Assembly: GCA_964480945.1 (NCBI GenBank)
Contig: CAYZRX010000055.1
Coordinates: 1-27,426, forward strand
Length of the DNA stretch: 27,426 bases
Source: VGWB01 sp964480945
GTDB lineage: Bacteria; Bacteroidota; Ignavibacteria; UBA10030
Direction: 5' to 3'
Shown here: one piece after another, positions 1 to 7,968 of the stretch
Layout of the letters: each line of letters opens with the position of its first letter
Numbering within the stretch: the stretch's first letter is position 1
The notes under the pieces: generated by a model
Told to the model about the DNA's origin: nothing
What the model saw: the letters and a program-made list of their open reading frames with translations, nothing else
Database searches by the model: none
Made by a program: the position numbers and the translations under genes

Positions 1-1125
1 CTCACCGACTCAGCGCTGGTCAAGCTGGCAGACGCCGGTCCGCAGAGGGGCCCGATGTTCCGGGCTGACTCCGCGATGATCCAGCGCTTCATCCAGCAGA
101 TGCAGTTCAGCGCGCAGAAACTTGAATTCTGCCAGAAAGAAGGGGCGGCAGCGCTATTCAGCAATTCGCCGGGGGATGATGGAACGATCTACGTCTCCGC
201 CGCCTCGGTTCCGGCCGCTCCAAAAAGCCTGGCCGACCTGTTCTCCGAACGGGCCAGTCCTTACAGCGCAGAGGCGCCCAAAATCCTGCCTCAGGTCGTA
301 GTCTCCGCTGAGCAGTACAACCGTATGGTGCGGATGATCGAAAAGGGGGAAAAGCCGAAGATCGCGATGCATCTTGAGGTTGCCTTCACGAAGCCCGATT
401 CCGGTTTCAACATCATCGCCGAGATCCCGGGGACCGACCTGAAGGATGAGGTTGTCATGATCGGAGGCCACTTCGATTCGTGGCACTCGGGGACCGGGGC
501 AACCGATAATGGGTCGGGTTCTGCTGTGTCCATGGAGGCTGTCCGCATTCTCCAGAAACTCGGATTGAAACCGCGGCGCACGATCCGCATCGGGCTCTGG
601 GGAGGTGAAGAGGAAGGACTGGACGGTTCCCGCGCTTATGTCGAGCGACACTTCGCCGAACGGAGCGGTAACTTCATCATCCAGATGATGGGCGGCGGTG
701 GCGCGGTCAAGACGAAACCCGGATACGAGAAATTCTCGGTTTACTTTAACAACGACAACGGAATCGGCAAGGCGCGCGGCGTCTATCTGCAGGGCAACGA
801 AGCTGCCCGGCCGATCTTCCGGGAATGGCTCTCGGCGTACAACGATCCGACAGCGCAGACCCTGACACTCTCCAATACGGGCGGAACCGACCATCTCTCA
901 TTCGATGGCGTCGGCCTTCCCGGATTCCAGTTCATCCAGGATCCGATCGACTACGGCACGCGGACACATCACTCCAACATGGATGTCTGGGACCGGGCTC
1001 AAGAAAACGATCTGAAACAGGCTGCTGCGATCATGGCGGTCTTTGCCTACAACGCGGCAATGCGGCCGGAGCTCTTCCCCCGGAAACCGATGCCGACACC
1101 GAGACCCATGAGTGGAACGAACTAG
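1..1125 (+). CDS. M28 family zinc metallopeptidase (carboxypeptidase Q-like), 5' end missing
   Basis: The reading frame is open from the first base, so the N-terminal part lies outside the window; the ATG at 55 is probably internal. The visible part is the M28 peptidase core. It contains GGHFDSW (first zinc His and Asp), ATDNGSG (bridging Asp), WGGEEEGLDGS (catalytic Glu followed by a zinc-binding Glu) and GGTDHLSFDGVG followed later by THHSNMDVWD (last zinc His). These are the co-catalytic di-zinc residues of M28 aminopeptidases and carboxypeptidases. The organisation resembles carboxypeptidase Q (PGCP) relatives, which are usually exported and cleave short peptides; a signal peptide would be upstream and cannot be seen. 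The gene ends in TAG just before a strong terminator. The family call is firm, the substrate is unknown. Confidence 0.9.
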   Translation, partial: LTDSALVKLADAGPQRGPMFRADSAMIQRFIQQMQFSAQKLEFCQKEGAAALFSNSPGDDGTIYVSAASVPAAPKSLADLFSERASPYSAEAPKILPQVVVSAEQYNRMVRMIEKGEKPKIAMHLEVAFTKPDSGFNIIAEIPGTDLKDEVVMIGGHFDSWHSGTGATDNGSGSAVSMEAVRILQKLGLKPRRTIRIGLWGGEEEGLDGSRAYVERHFAERSGNFIIQMMGGGGAVKTKPGYEKFSVYFNNDNGIGKARGVYLQGNEAARPIFREWLSAYNDPTAQTLTLSNTGGTDHLSFDGVGLPGFQFIQDPIDYGTRTHHSNMDVWDRAQENDLKQAAAIMAVFAYNAAMRPELFPRKPMPTPRPMSGTN

Positions 1126-1153
1126 TTCGACGAACTCGCAGCTCGAAAACCAA

Positions 1154-1187
1154 AAAGGGGCAAGATTCATCTTGCCCCTTTCTTTTT
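1154..1187. terminator. Bidirectional rho-independent terminator
   Basis: A perfect 12-bp stem (AAAGGGGCAAGA at 1154-1165 pairing with 1170-1181) closes a TTCA loop. It is followed by a T-run on the plus strand. On the minus strand the other arm is also followed by T-rich sequence (TTGGTTTT). It sits between the end of the M28 peptidase and the end of the convergent Nudix gene, so it probably stops transcription from both sides. Confidence 0.85.
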
Positions 1188-1304
1188 CCGCTCCTCGCCC
1201 CTTCAAGGCATCATGAGGGAGGTGAACTCCTCCCCCGCCGCATCCCTGGATTCCGCGACGACAGCACGCGCATAGCGCCACTCCCCGGTCCCCCGGAGTT
1301 TTGA

Positions 1305-1781
1305 TCAGATCCTCTTCATACCTGAGCCAAGCACTCTCTCAAGTTCATGGAGAAAAGCGATTTGTCCTTTGACAATCTTGGCCCGCGCGATATCCATCAC
1401 AAACCATCCGGCCCGATCCACCTCCGGAAATTCCTGACGCTTCCCTGATTTCGGTGGCCATTCCAGAGAAAAGGAATTGCTTTTCATACTCTCTGCATCG
1501 CAATCCCCCTCGACCGCCCAAGCGTGCACGATCTTGCCGCTCGGCTGCTTCACATTACTGAGCGGGACAAATTCTCCCTCCGCCACGAAACCCGTTTCTT
1601 CACAGAATTCCCGCTTTGCACTCGCGAGCGGATCTTCCCCCGGTCCCAATTCTCCCTTGGGAATCGACCAAGAACCTACGTCCTTCTTCGCCCAAAAGGG
1701 TCCGCCTGGGTGAACGAGGAACACCTCCAGTTTACCCTCCCGGTATCGGTACATCAACACACCGGCACTAGTCTTTGCCAT
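1305..1781 (-). CDS. Nudix hydrolase (NTP/dinucleotide pyrophosphohydrolase)
   Basis: A 158-residue protein with a complete Nudix box at residues 43-65, matching GX5EX7REUXEEXGU: G43, E49, R57-E58, E61-E62, G64. The two Glu of the REXXEE core bind the catalytic Mg2+ or Mn2+. An early GVLMYRY strand and a WSIPKGE lead-in are typical of the MutT/Ap4A-hydrolase-like branch. The protein has no signal peptide and should be cytosolic, cleaving nucleoside diphosphate-linked substrates. The ATG at 1781 is preceded by GAGAATGAA, a weak ribosome site. A TTGACT-N17-TACTTT promoter lies about 90 bp upstream. The gene converges on the M28 peptidase gene and shares its terminator. The exact substrate cannot be read from the sequence. 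Confidence 0.9.
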   Translation of the reverse strand: MAKTSAGVLMYRYREGKLEVFLVHPGGPFWAKKDVGSWSIPKGELGPGEDPLASAKREFCEETGFVAEGEFVPLSNVKQPSGKIVHAWAVEGDCDAESMKSNSFSLEWPPKSGKRQEFPEVDRAGWFVMDIARAKIVKGQIAFLHELERVLGSGMKRI

Positions 1782-1871
1782 TTCATTCTCAAATGCTCAG
1801 GTTGGCGGCACAGACCTCCCTCCGGCGCGGACCCGAACCAGAACCGTCAGGTCGGAGGCCAGCTTGCCACG

Positions 1872-1900
1872 AAAGTATGGCTTTGCGAAACGAGAGTCAA
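1872..1900 (-). promoter_or_regulatory. Candidate promoter of the Nudix gene
   Basis: On the minus strand the sequence reads TTGACT (1900-1895), a 17-bp spacer, then TACTTTCG (from 1877). This fits the TTGA(C/T)T ... TAnnTT pattern seen ahead of other genes in the window. Transcription would start near 1865, giving a leader of roughly 85 nt. The rest of the 355-bp gap 1782-2136 shows nothing beyond this promoter and the divergent pdh promoter. Confidence 0.45.
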
Positions 1901-2047
1901 ACCTTGGCAGCGACTCCGTTTTCCTACCGGTAAAGTCCACGGAGCGACTTCCGCCCAACACGTCGTCCGGACATAAGTACGAACTTCCACTGGTTCGCCC
2001 CGAACCGACTCTGTCAATTTGCCACATCGCCACCGCAATTGTCATTT

Positions 2048-2077
2048 TTGATTTTCCGGAACTTATTTGTATATTTG
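2048..2077 (+). promoter_or_regulatory. Bacteroidota-type promoter of the pdh operon
   Basis: TTGATT (2048-2053) is followed after 16 bp by TATATTTG (2070-2077). The second element matches the Bacteroidota -7 consensus TAnnTTTG exactly, and TTTG at 2047-2050 lies 19 bp upstream of it, the spacing described for that consensus. The predicted start is near 2083, leaving a leader of about 54 nt before the E1-alpha ATG. Confidence 0.7.
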
Positions 2078-2136
2078 GTTCCAGTTTCCGCAGAGATTCA
2101 GCACGGCGAGTTTCTCATAACGTACGCAAGGCGAGA

Positions 2137-3171
2137 ATGAACAGTACTGCTGCTGCCGTAGCCCCGAAGAAGCAATCCTCCCGTCTCCTTGGCCTTTCCC
2201 CCGAAGTCCTCCTCAGCTGGTACGACGATATGCTTCTCGTCCGGCGCTTCGAGGAGAAAGCCGCGCAGCTCTACGGAATGGGGAAGATCATGGGGTTCTG
2301 CCACCTCTACAACGGTCAAGAAGCTGTGTCCACGGGCGCCATTAAGGGCGCCATCAACCCTGATGATTACGTCATCACGGCGTATAGGGATCACGGTCAA
2401 GCGATCTCGAAGGGAGTCGATCCCAAAGCGATCATGGCCGAGCTCCTGGGAAAACATACGGGCACGACAAAGGGGAAAGGCGGCTCGATGCACATCTTCG
2501 ACCGGGAGAAGAATTTCCTCGGCGGACACGCGATCGTCGGAGGCCACATCCCGGTTGCAGCGGGCGTCGGCTTCGCGATCAAGTACCGGGGTGAGAAGAA
2601 GGTCTGCCTTTGCTTCCTGGGCGATGGGGCAACGAACATCGGTGCGTTTCACGAAGGGTTGAACCTGGTTGGGCTCTGGCGGCTTCCCGTCATTTTCATC
2701 ATCGAAAACAACAAGTATGGAATGGGGACTTCTATCGAACGGGCGTCCGCGAACCCCGACCTGTACCAGAAGGGCATCGCCTACAACATTCCCAGCGAAA
2801 CCGCAAACGGTCACGATGTTCTGGAGGTCTATGAGAAGGTGAAAGCTGCCGCCGATCGAGCTCGTGGGAGCTATGAGCCTTCCCTGATCGAAGTGCAAAC
2901 CTATCGGTACCGCGGCCACTCGATGTCCGACCCTGTCCACGGGCTCTACCGCTCGAAGGAAGAGGTTGAGAGAGAAAAGCAATCCGACCCGATCCTTCTC
3001 TTCGCGGAAAAACTGAAAGCAGAGCAGATCATTTCTGACGAGTACATCGAGAACGCGGAGAAGCGAATCAAGAAAGTCGTGGCGGAATGCGTGGAGTTCG
3101 CAGAGAACAGCCCGGATCCGCCGCCCGAGGAGCTGTGGAACCACGTGTATAAGGATTCGTCCGGAGCCTGA
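2137..3171 (+). CDS. pdhA: Pyruvate (2-oxo acid) dehydrogenase E1 component, alpha subunit
   Basis: The thiamine-diphosphate-dependent alpha subunit of the dehydrogenase complex decarboxylates pyruvate or a related 2-oxo acid and passes the acyl group to lipoyl-E2. In the 344-residue protein the ThDP/Mg2+ motif begins at GDG (162-164) and ends at ENNKYGMGT (Asn191-Asn192). YRYRGHSMSDP near 257-266 is the conserved loop over the active site. The frame extends upstream to 1864, but the ATG at 2137 was chosen because it is preceded by AAGGCGAG, lies downstream of a clear promoter and gives the usual family length. The upstream residues have no family similarity that I can see. The E1-beta gene follows after 3 bp and E2 after that. 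Branched-chain or acetoin dehydrogenase is possible, but pyruvate is the likeliest substrate. Confidence 0.93.
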   Translation: MNSTAAAVAPKKQSSRLLGLSPEVLLSWYDDMLLVRRFEEKAAQLYGMGKIMGFCHLYNGQEAVSTGAIKGAINPDDYVITAYRDHGQAISKGVDPKAIMAELLGKHTGTTKGKGGSMHIFDREKNFLGGHAIVGGHIPVAAGVGFAIKYRGEKKVCLCFLGDGATNIGAFHEGLNLVGLWRLPVIFIIENNKYGMGTSIERASANPDLYQKGIAYNIPSETANGHDVLEVYEKVKAAADRARGSYEPSLIEVQTYRYRGHSMSDPVHGLYRSKEEVEREKQSDPILLFAEKLKAEQIISDEYIENAEKRIKKVVAECVEFAENSPDPPPEELWNHVYKDSSGA

Positions 3172-3174
3172 CCT

Positions 3175-4161
3175 ATGGCGATTGTCAGCTTACGGGAAGC
3201 CATCAACCAGGCCATCGACGAGGAGATGACGCGGGACGAACGCGTCTTCCTGATCGGGGAGGAAGTCGCCAACTACCAGGGTGCATACAAGGTGAGCCAG
3301 GGGCTCCTGCAGAAGTGGGGTCCGAAGCGCATCGTCGACACCCCGATCGCTGAAGCCGGTTTTGCAGGCCTGGGCGTGGGAGCTGCGATGGCGGGCCTCC
3401 GCCCGATCGTCGAGTTTATGACGTGGAATTTCTCTCTCGTCGCATATGACCAGCTCGTCAACAATGCGGCCAAAATGCACTCCATGTCTGGGGGGCATTT
3501 TCACGTCCCGATCGTCTACCGAGGTCCCGGCGGGGCTGCCCACGGCCTCGCGGCGACACATTCCCAAGCGTTGGAAGCGATTTATGCTCACATCCCCGGC
3601 CTCAAGGTGGTGATGCCGTCCACTTGCAAGGATGCGAAGGGGTTGCTCAAAACGTGCATCCGGGACGACAATCCGGTGATCTTCATCGAGAGCGAAGTGA
3701 TGTACGGCGACAAGGGCGAAATCCCTGACGGCGAATACACGATCCCCCTCGGCACCGGAGAGGTGAAGAAAGAGGGGAAGGATCTGACGATCGTCTCCTG
3801 GTCGAAGACGCTTGCGCACACTGTTTGGAAGGCGGTCGATTCTCTCCAAGAGGAACTGAACATCGAAATTGAGGTCGTCGATCCACGAACGATCAAGCCG
3901 TTAGACATCGAACTGATCGTCAACTCGGTGAAGAAGACGAATCGCCTGTTGATTGTGGAGGAGGGATGGCCGTTCGCGGGCGTCGGAGCGCAGATATCGC
4001 ATGAAGTCTCCAGCCGCGCCTTCGACTACCTGGATGCCCCGATCGAGCGTGTAACCCAGGAGGATGTCCCGCTCCCCTATGCGCACAATCTCGAGGTCCT
4101 CTCTCTGCCCAGCCTTGACAAGATTCGCCGGGCGGTCAAAAAGGTTCTGTATCTCGATTGA
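3175..4161 (+). CDS. pdhB: Pyruvate (2-oxo acid) dehydrogenase E1 component, beta subunit
   Basis: A 328-residue E1-beta protein with the standard transketolase-like pyrimidine-binding domain at the front (MAIVSLREAINQAIDEEM start, then IGEEVANYQGAYKVSQGL and DTPIAEAGFAGLGVGAAMAG) and the transketolase C-terminal domain behind it (EVVDPRTIKPLD, VEEGWPFAGVGAQI). It forms an alpha2-beta2 tetramer with the preceding subunit and completes the ThDP site at the interface. Its ATG lies three bases after the alpha-subunit stop, so the two are almost certainly translated together. Length and motifs are normal and nothing looks broken. Confidence 0.94.
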   Translation: MAIVSLREAINQAIDEEMTRDERVFLIGEEVANYQGAYKVSQGLLQKWGPKRIVDTPIAEAGFAGLGVGAAMAGLRPIVEFMTWNFSLVAYDQLVNNAAKMHSMSGGHFHVPIVYRGPGGAAHGLAATHSQALEAIYAHIPGLKVVMPSTCKDAKGLLKTCIRDDNPVIFIESEVMYGDKGEIPDGEYTIPLGTGEVKKEGKDLTIVSWSKTLAHTVWKAVDSLQEELNIEIEVVDPRTIKPLDIELIVNSVKKTNRLLIVEEGWPFAGVGAQISHEVSSRAFDYLDAPIERVTQEDVPLPYAHNLEVLSLPSLDKIRRAVKKVLYLD

Positions 4162-4177
4162 CCAGCGAGGAAACTCC

Positions 4178-5431
4178 ATGGCAACAAAAATCACGATGCC
4201 GAAACTCAGTGACACCATGGAAGAAGGTGTCATCCTGAAGTGGCTTCGGAAAGAAGGAGAGAAAGTCAAGCAAGGGGAGGTTCTCGTCGAGATTGAATCC
4301 GACAAGGCCGACATGGAGTTAGAAGCCTACGACACGGGCGTTCTCCGAAAGATCGTTGTGCCGGAGGGCGGAAAGGCACCGATCGGCGCGTTGATCGGAG
4401 TCATCGGCGAACCCAGTGAAGACATTTCGGCATTGCTTTCGCCGGCAGCAGCATCGAAGCGCGCAGTTCCGGAAACGCAGAAGGCGCCGATAGCCGCGTC
4501 GAAGCAGGCGGCACCTCCCGCCCCTCAACCAGGAGCTTCGGCTCGTCCCAGCCTCTCCCCCCCTTCTCGACCGACCGACGGCCGGACAAAGGCGTCGCCG
4601 CTCGCACGGAGGCTGGCCTCCGAGAACAACATCGACCTGGCACGGATCTCCGGCAGCGGGCCTCAGGGTCGCGTGATCAAGCGAGACATCGAAGGGGCCC
4701 TTATGAGCGGGGTCGGGACCACGGCGCGGACAACACACCCCATCGTGCCGGGCACCTCGGCTGACGTCGAGCTCTCCCTTATCCGCAAGACGATCGCCAA
4801 GCGGATGACCGAGAGCAAGCAGACCGCCCCTCATTTCTACGTGACCGTCGAGATCGAGATGGAACCGGCGATGGCATTCCGGGACCAGATCAATAACGTC
4901 ACGCAGATCAAGCTGAGCTTCACCGACATCATCATCAAGGCCGCCGCAGCGGCGTTGATGCAACATCCTCAGGTCAACGCCTCATACCTGGGCGACAAAA
5001 CGAGGCAGTATCACTACGCCCACATCGGCGTGGCCGTCGCCCTCGAGGACGGACTCGTGACGCCGATCGTTCGCAACTGCGAGCAGAAGAGCATCCTGCA
5101 AATCAATGAAGAGCTTCGCGACCTCGCCGAGCGGGCACGCACCCGAAAGCTCAAGCCGGAGGAATACACGGGCGGGACTTTCACCATCAGCAACCTCGGC
5201 ATGTACGGGGTCGAAGAATTCGTCGCCATCATCAACCCTCCGGAAGGGGCGATCCTCGCCGTCGGCACGATTGTCGAGAAGGCCGTGGTGAAGGGCGGCC
5301 AGGTTGCCGTCGGGCACACCATGAAAGCCACGCTCTCCGCAGATCACCGGATCATCGATGGCGTCATCGCGGCTCGGTTCCTCCAGGATTTCAAGACCAT
5401 TCTCGAGAACCCTGCCGCCCTCGTTCTCTGA
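4178..5431 (+). CDS. pdhC: Dihydrolipoamide acetyltransferase, E2 component
   Basis: E2 carries the acyl group from E1 on a swinging lipoyl arm and transfers it to CoA. The 417-residue protein has one lipoyl domain (1-78, lipoylated Lys43 in the SDKAD turn), an Ala/Pro/Ser-rich linker (85-135), a peripheral subunit-binding domain (139-175, ending GRVIKRDIE) and the catalytic core (195-417). The core holds the DHRIIDG motif, with His390 and Asp394 as catalytic residues. The frame opens at 4064, but ATG 4178 is chosen because GAGGA lies six bases before it and the lipoyl domain starts immediately. The gene follows E1-beta after 16 bp and ends just before a strong terminator. No dihydrolipoamide dehydrogenase (E3) is present, so E3 must be encoded elsewhere. 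Confidence 0.94.
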   Translation: MATKITMPKLSDTMEEGVILKWLRKEGEKVKQGEVLVEIESDKADMELEAYDTGVLRKIVVPEGGKAPIGALIGVIGEPSEDISALLSPAAASKRAVPETQKAPIAASKQAAPPAPQPGASARPSLSPPSRPTDGRTKASPLARRLASENNIDLARISGSGPQGRVIKRDIEGALMSGVGTTARTTHPIVPGTSADVELSLIRKTIAKRMTESKQTAPHFYVTVEIEMEPAMAFRDQINNVTQIKLSFTDIIIKAAAAALMQHPQVNASYLGDKTRQYHYAHIGVAVALEDGLVTPIVRNCEQKSILQINEELRDLAERARTRKLKPEEYTGGTFTISNLGMYGVEEFVAIINPPEGAILAVGTIVEKAVVKGGQVAVGHTMKATLSADHRIIDGVIAARFLQDFKTILENPAALVL

Positions 5432-5465
5432 GGACGATTCCTGTGGTGAAGAGATTGAATTGAGG

Positions 5466-5496
5466 AGAACCCGACCTATGTCGGGTTCTGTTTTTT
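5466..5496 (+). terminator. Rho-independent terminator of the pdh operon
   Basis: A perfect 10-bp stem (AGAACCCGAC at 5466-5475 with 5480-5489) closes a CTAT loop and is followed by G and six T. It lies 34 bp after the E2 stop codon and closes the pdh operon. Confidence 0.88.
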
Positions 5497-5582
5497 GAAA
5501 GCACGGCATGCCCTTGAGCTAACGAAACCCTCCAGAATGCCGGTCGGAAGAGCGTTTCGACTACGTCGAGTATCGAGATTGG

Positions 5583-5694
5583 CTAGAACTCATCTCAAAA
5601 ATCATCTAGAAAGAAAAATGTCATCCTGAGCGGAGTCGAAGGAGACATTTTTCGCTCAGCCTGACTGAAGAGTGGTTTTTGAGATAGCTTCTAG
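5583..5694. repeat. Nested palindromic repeat (REP/MITE-like) with a dispersed-repeat core
   Basis: The outer arms 5583-5604 and 5673-5694 pair at 18 of 22 positions (CTAGAA...ATCTCAAAAA). Inside them is a perfect 10-bp stem, GAAAAATGTC (5613-5622) with 5644-5653, extended by TCCT/AGGA around a short loop. The core reads TGTCATCCTGAGCGGAGTCG, a sequence I recognise from memory as a common dispersed palindrome in environmental bacterial genomes. It contains no open frame. It occupies most of the 353-bp gap between the pdh and ECF operons. Confidence 0.65.
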
Positions 5695-5700
5695 TCTCCT

Positions 5701-5784
5701 GCATTCGGGATTTGCACTGAGGGGCTTCAGGGAAGTTCTTAGACGCCCTCACGCCCCGCACTGTCGGGACAGCGGGATCAATAC
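5701..5784 (+). promoter_or_regulatory. Structured leader of the ECF transporter operon, possible RNA switch
   Basis: The leader can form a stem TGAGGG (5718-5723)/CCCTCA (5746-5751). CCCG at 5755-5758 can then pair with either of two CGGG copies. Pairing with 5765-5768 closes a 6-nt loop. Pairing with 5773-5776, together with CTGT/ACAG, closes a CGGG loop and hides the likely ribosome site GGGA (5774-5777). GGGGC (5721-5725) can also pair with GCCCC (5753-5757). The segments AGGGAA and GCCCCGCACTGT resemble pieces of the cobalamin riboswitch core, but the rest of that fold is missing. No clear promoter was seen. Confidence 0.35.
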
Positions 5785-6408
5785 ATGCTCAATTCTGTAC
5801 GAGGTCGGATCGCCAACGAAATGACGGGGGCTGCACTCCCCTTCGTTGCCTTCTGCATCGCACTAAATCTCACCGTCGGCCAGGTCACCGCCGCGCTGAA
5901 GATTCCCCTCTATCTCGATTCGATCGGGACGGTTCTCGTCGCGGTCCTCGTGGGACCATGGTCGGCCGTCATCGCCGGCTCTTTCGCCAACCTTCTGGCC
6001 GCCGCCTTCGGCAACCCATCGATGATGTTCTTCATTCCTGTCGTCGTGGTCATCGGAGCCTTCACGGGGTACCTGGCCAGGGCGGGCTGGTTTCGGAGGT
6101 GGTACCTGGTCGCGTTGGGAGGCATCCTGCAAGGCATTCTCGCCGCGATCGTTTCGGCCCCCATCTCTGCCTACTTGTTTGGAGGCGTCATGATGACTGG
6201 GACGGATTTCCTCGTCCTCTATTTCCGCTCTGTCGGCAATACGCTGCTCAACAGCGTCTTTTACCAGGGGCTGACGTCGGATCCCGTCGACAAGCTTATT
6301 ACCTACCTCCTGGTCTTTTTCATCACCCGCAGCCTCCCGCGAAGACTCCTGAGCCGGCTGCGCGGAGCCTCAAACCTCAAGGAAACGCCCTCTCGACATG
6401 CGCCTTGA
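5785..6408 (+). CDS. ECF transporter S component (substrate-binding membrane protein)
   Basis: A 207-residue very hydrophobic protein with about six membrane segments (near 13-35, 46-70, 80-98, 106-128, 140-160 and 168-184). It fits the S component of an energy-coupling-factor importer, which captures a vitamin, metal or other trace nutrient. The motif IPLYLDSIGT (40-49) followed by GPWSAVIAG is typical of a subgroup of S proteins with unassigned substrate. The immediate context confirms the role: T and two A components follow in overlapping frames, forming a self-contained (group I) ECF system. GGGA lies seven bases before the ATG. The substrate cannot be deduced; riboflavin, thiamine and biotin S proteins have other signatures that I do not see. 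Confidence 0.82.
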   Translation: MLNSVRGRIANEMTGAALPFVAFCIALNLTVGQVTAALKIPLYLDSIGTVLVAVLVGPWSAVIAGSFANLLAAAFGNPSMMFFIPVVVVIGAFTGYLARAGWFRRWYLVALGGILQGILAAIVSAPISAYLFGGVMMTGTDFLVLYFRSVGNTLLNSVFYQGLTSDPVDKLITYLLVFFITRSLPRRLLSRLRGASNLKETPSRHAP

Positions 6409-7153
6409 CATCTCCTCCAAGCTCGCCCTCGTTCTTCTCCTCTGGGTATGCGCCTTTACCCTTGAATGGTTTGTCAGTGTACCGCTGCTCGTTGTGGCTG
6501 CGGCCGCCCGATACCTGGTTCCAGCCTTCAGGCCTCAATCCCACCGGGCGAACAGGGCGTTCAACAAGTTCCTGTTGTATAGCGTCGCGATCCTTGTTCT
6601 TCTCACGGCTCTCAATGCTCTCCTGATGCCGGGCGGCGACATTCTTTTCACGCTCGCCGGGTTGAAGTTCCACCACGACGGCTTGATGTTTGGGATCAGG
6701 ACTGCCGCGAGGCTGCTCCTGCTCTCCGTTTCGATCCTCATTTTCTTCATCTCAACACCTTTGCCGGACTTCATCCGCTTCCTCCAGCAGAAGGGTCTCC
6801 CCTCTCAACTGATCCTTATCCTTCTCTTGACTCTCCACTTCCTCGACCAGCTGCCTGAAAGAATCAACCGGGTCTTTGTCGCGCAGGAGGCGCGAGGAGC
6901 GCCGGTGCGAGCCGGCGTGTTCTCCAGAGCCAAGTCGTTGGTGTCGATCCTCTCGCCGCTGGTCCTTTCGTCAATCGTCGAGTCCATCGATCGGGGAACC
7001 GCCCTGGAGGTACGCGGTTTCTTGGTTCGACCGGAGGCATCGCTCGTCCGCGTCCAGGCAAGACAGAAGCTCAATCCGGTGTCGCTCACTCTTCTTCTAT
7101 TGACCCTCGGGGTCCTTTTCCTTTTTCTCCTCCGATGGCTGCTCGCATTCTAA
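6398..7153 (+). CDS. ecfT: ECF transporter T component (EcfT/CbiQ family transmembrane coupler)
   Basis: This 251-residue membrane protein couples ATP hydrolysis by the A subunits to toppling of the S component. It has four to five hydrophobic segments (about 8-42, 58-77, 104-121, 135-150 and 226-250). The long cytosolic coupling region carries the two Ala-Arg-Gly type motifs that dock onto the ATPases: EARG (Arg166) and EVRG (Arg206). The second motif has Val in place of Ala. Its ATG lies inside the end of the S gene (11-bp overlap), and it overlaps the next gene by 19 bp, so translation is probably coupled through the operon. Confidence 0.9.
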   Translation: MRLDISSKLALVLLLWVCAFTLEWFVSVPLLVVAAAARYLVPAFRPQSHRANRAFNKFLLYSVAILVLLTALNALLMPGGDILFTLAGLKFHHDGLMFGIRTAARLLLLSVSILIFFISTPLPDFIRFLQQKGLPSQLILILLLTLHFLDQLPERINRVFVAQEARGAPVRAGVFSRAKSLVSILSPLVLSSIVESIDRGTALEVRGFLVRPEASLVRVQARQKLNPVSLTLLLLTLGVLFLFLLRWLLAF

Positions 7154-7968
7154 TCGACCGATTCTCATTCCGGTATGGCCCGGACCTCCCGAGTGCACTC
7201 GCGGAGGTCTCACTTGACATCGCGCCTGGTTCCTGTTGTGGCATACTCGGCCCGACGGGCGCCGGGAAGACAACGCTCCTCCATGCCCTCGTTGGCATTC
7301 TCGGACGGCATCACCCGGATTCCATTCACGCCGGGACCATTCGTGTCGGCGAGAGAACCTTCGCTCCGTTGCCAGACGAGATCCTCTTCCCAAAAGTCGG
7401 GCTCGTCCTCCAGGATCCGTTCGTCCAACTTTCAGGTGTGCGGGACACCGTATCTGACGAAGTGCTCTTCACGCTGGAGAATCTGGGGATCGCGAGCGAG
7501 GTCGCCCAATCCCGCGTCGCTGCTCTCCTGCGCGAGCTCGGGATCGACCATCTCGCGTCCAGACAGCCGTCGACCCTTTCCGGCGGAGAGACGCAACGAC
7601 TCGCGCTGGCGACGATGCTCATCGCCGCGCCGGAGGTCCTCCTGCTCGACGAGCCAACCTCCGCTCTCGACACCTCAGCGGTCGAACGGCTACGACAAAT
7701 CATCGAATCTCTCCACAGCAGGACAACGGTGATCATCACCGATACCCAGATCGACTTCTCGCTGCCGCTGGCCGATCAAATCGTCGTGCTTGACGCGGGA
7801 AACCTCCGCTTTGACGGGAAGCCAAGCGATTTCACCTCGCGAATGAATGAATTTGGTGATGTGCTCCCGGTGCGTGGCTGGAGGGAGGCGCTGGATCGTC
7901 TTGCAGAATCATCCGCAATGCAATCACACGCTGCGGATCTTCTGGGAAAGGCTTTGGGGAAAACGTGA
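7135..7968 (+). CDS. ecfA1: ECF transporter ATPase A1, canonical signature but no switch histidine
   Basis: This 277-residue ABC ATPase has Walker A GPTGAGKTT (39-47), Q-loop Gln93, a canonical LSGGE signature (148-152), Walker B VLLLD with catalytic Glu173, and the D-loop SALD. The H-loop is abnormal: where TVIVVTHD is expected the protein reads TVIITDTQ, so Thr204 (or Asp203) stands in place of the switch histidine. In an A1-A2 heterodimer this weakens only the site built on A1's own Walker motifs. The start lies in the end of ecfT, and the stop overlaps the next start as GTGA. Confidence 0.9.
   Translation: MAARILIDRFSFRYGPDLPSALAEVSLDIAPGSCCGILGPTGAGKTTLLHALVGILGRHHPDSIHAGTIRVGERTFAPLPDEILFPKVGLVLQDPFVQLSGVRDTVSDEVLFTLENLGIASEVAQSRVAALLRELGIDHLASRQPSTLSGGETQRLALATMLIAAPEVLLLDEPTSALDTSAVERLRQIIESLHSRTTVIITDTQIDFSLPLADQIVVLDAGNLRFDGKPSDFTSRMNEFGDVLPVRGWREALDRLAESSAMQSHAADLLGKALGKT

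Noticed and set aside
1782..2045. Minus-strand open frames of 82 and 63 codons upstream of the Nudix gene
   Set aside because: They overlap each other, cover two predicted promoters, and have no recognisable features.
1864..2136. N-terminal extension of the E1-alpha frame by 91 codons
   Set aside because: It starts at TTG, spans the predicted pdh promoter, and lacks similarity to E1-alpha; the ATG at 2137 has a ribosome site and gives normal length.
5701..5784. Complete cobalamin riboswitch
   Set aside because: Only AGGGAA and GCCCCGCACTGT resemble the consensus; the upstream stems and the intervening GGTG...TCC element are missing, and the space is too short for the full fold.
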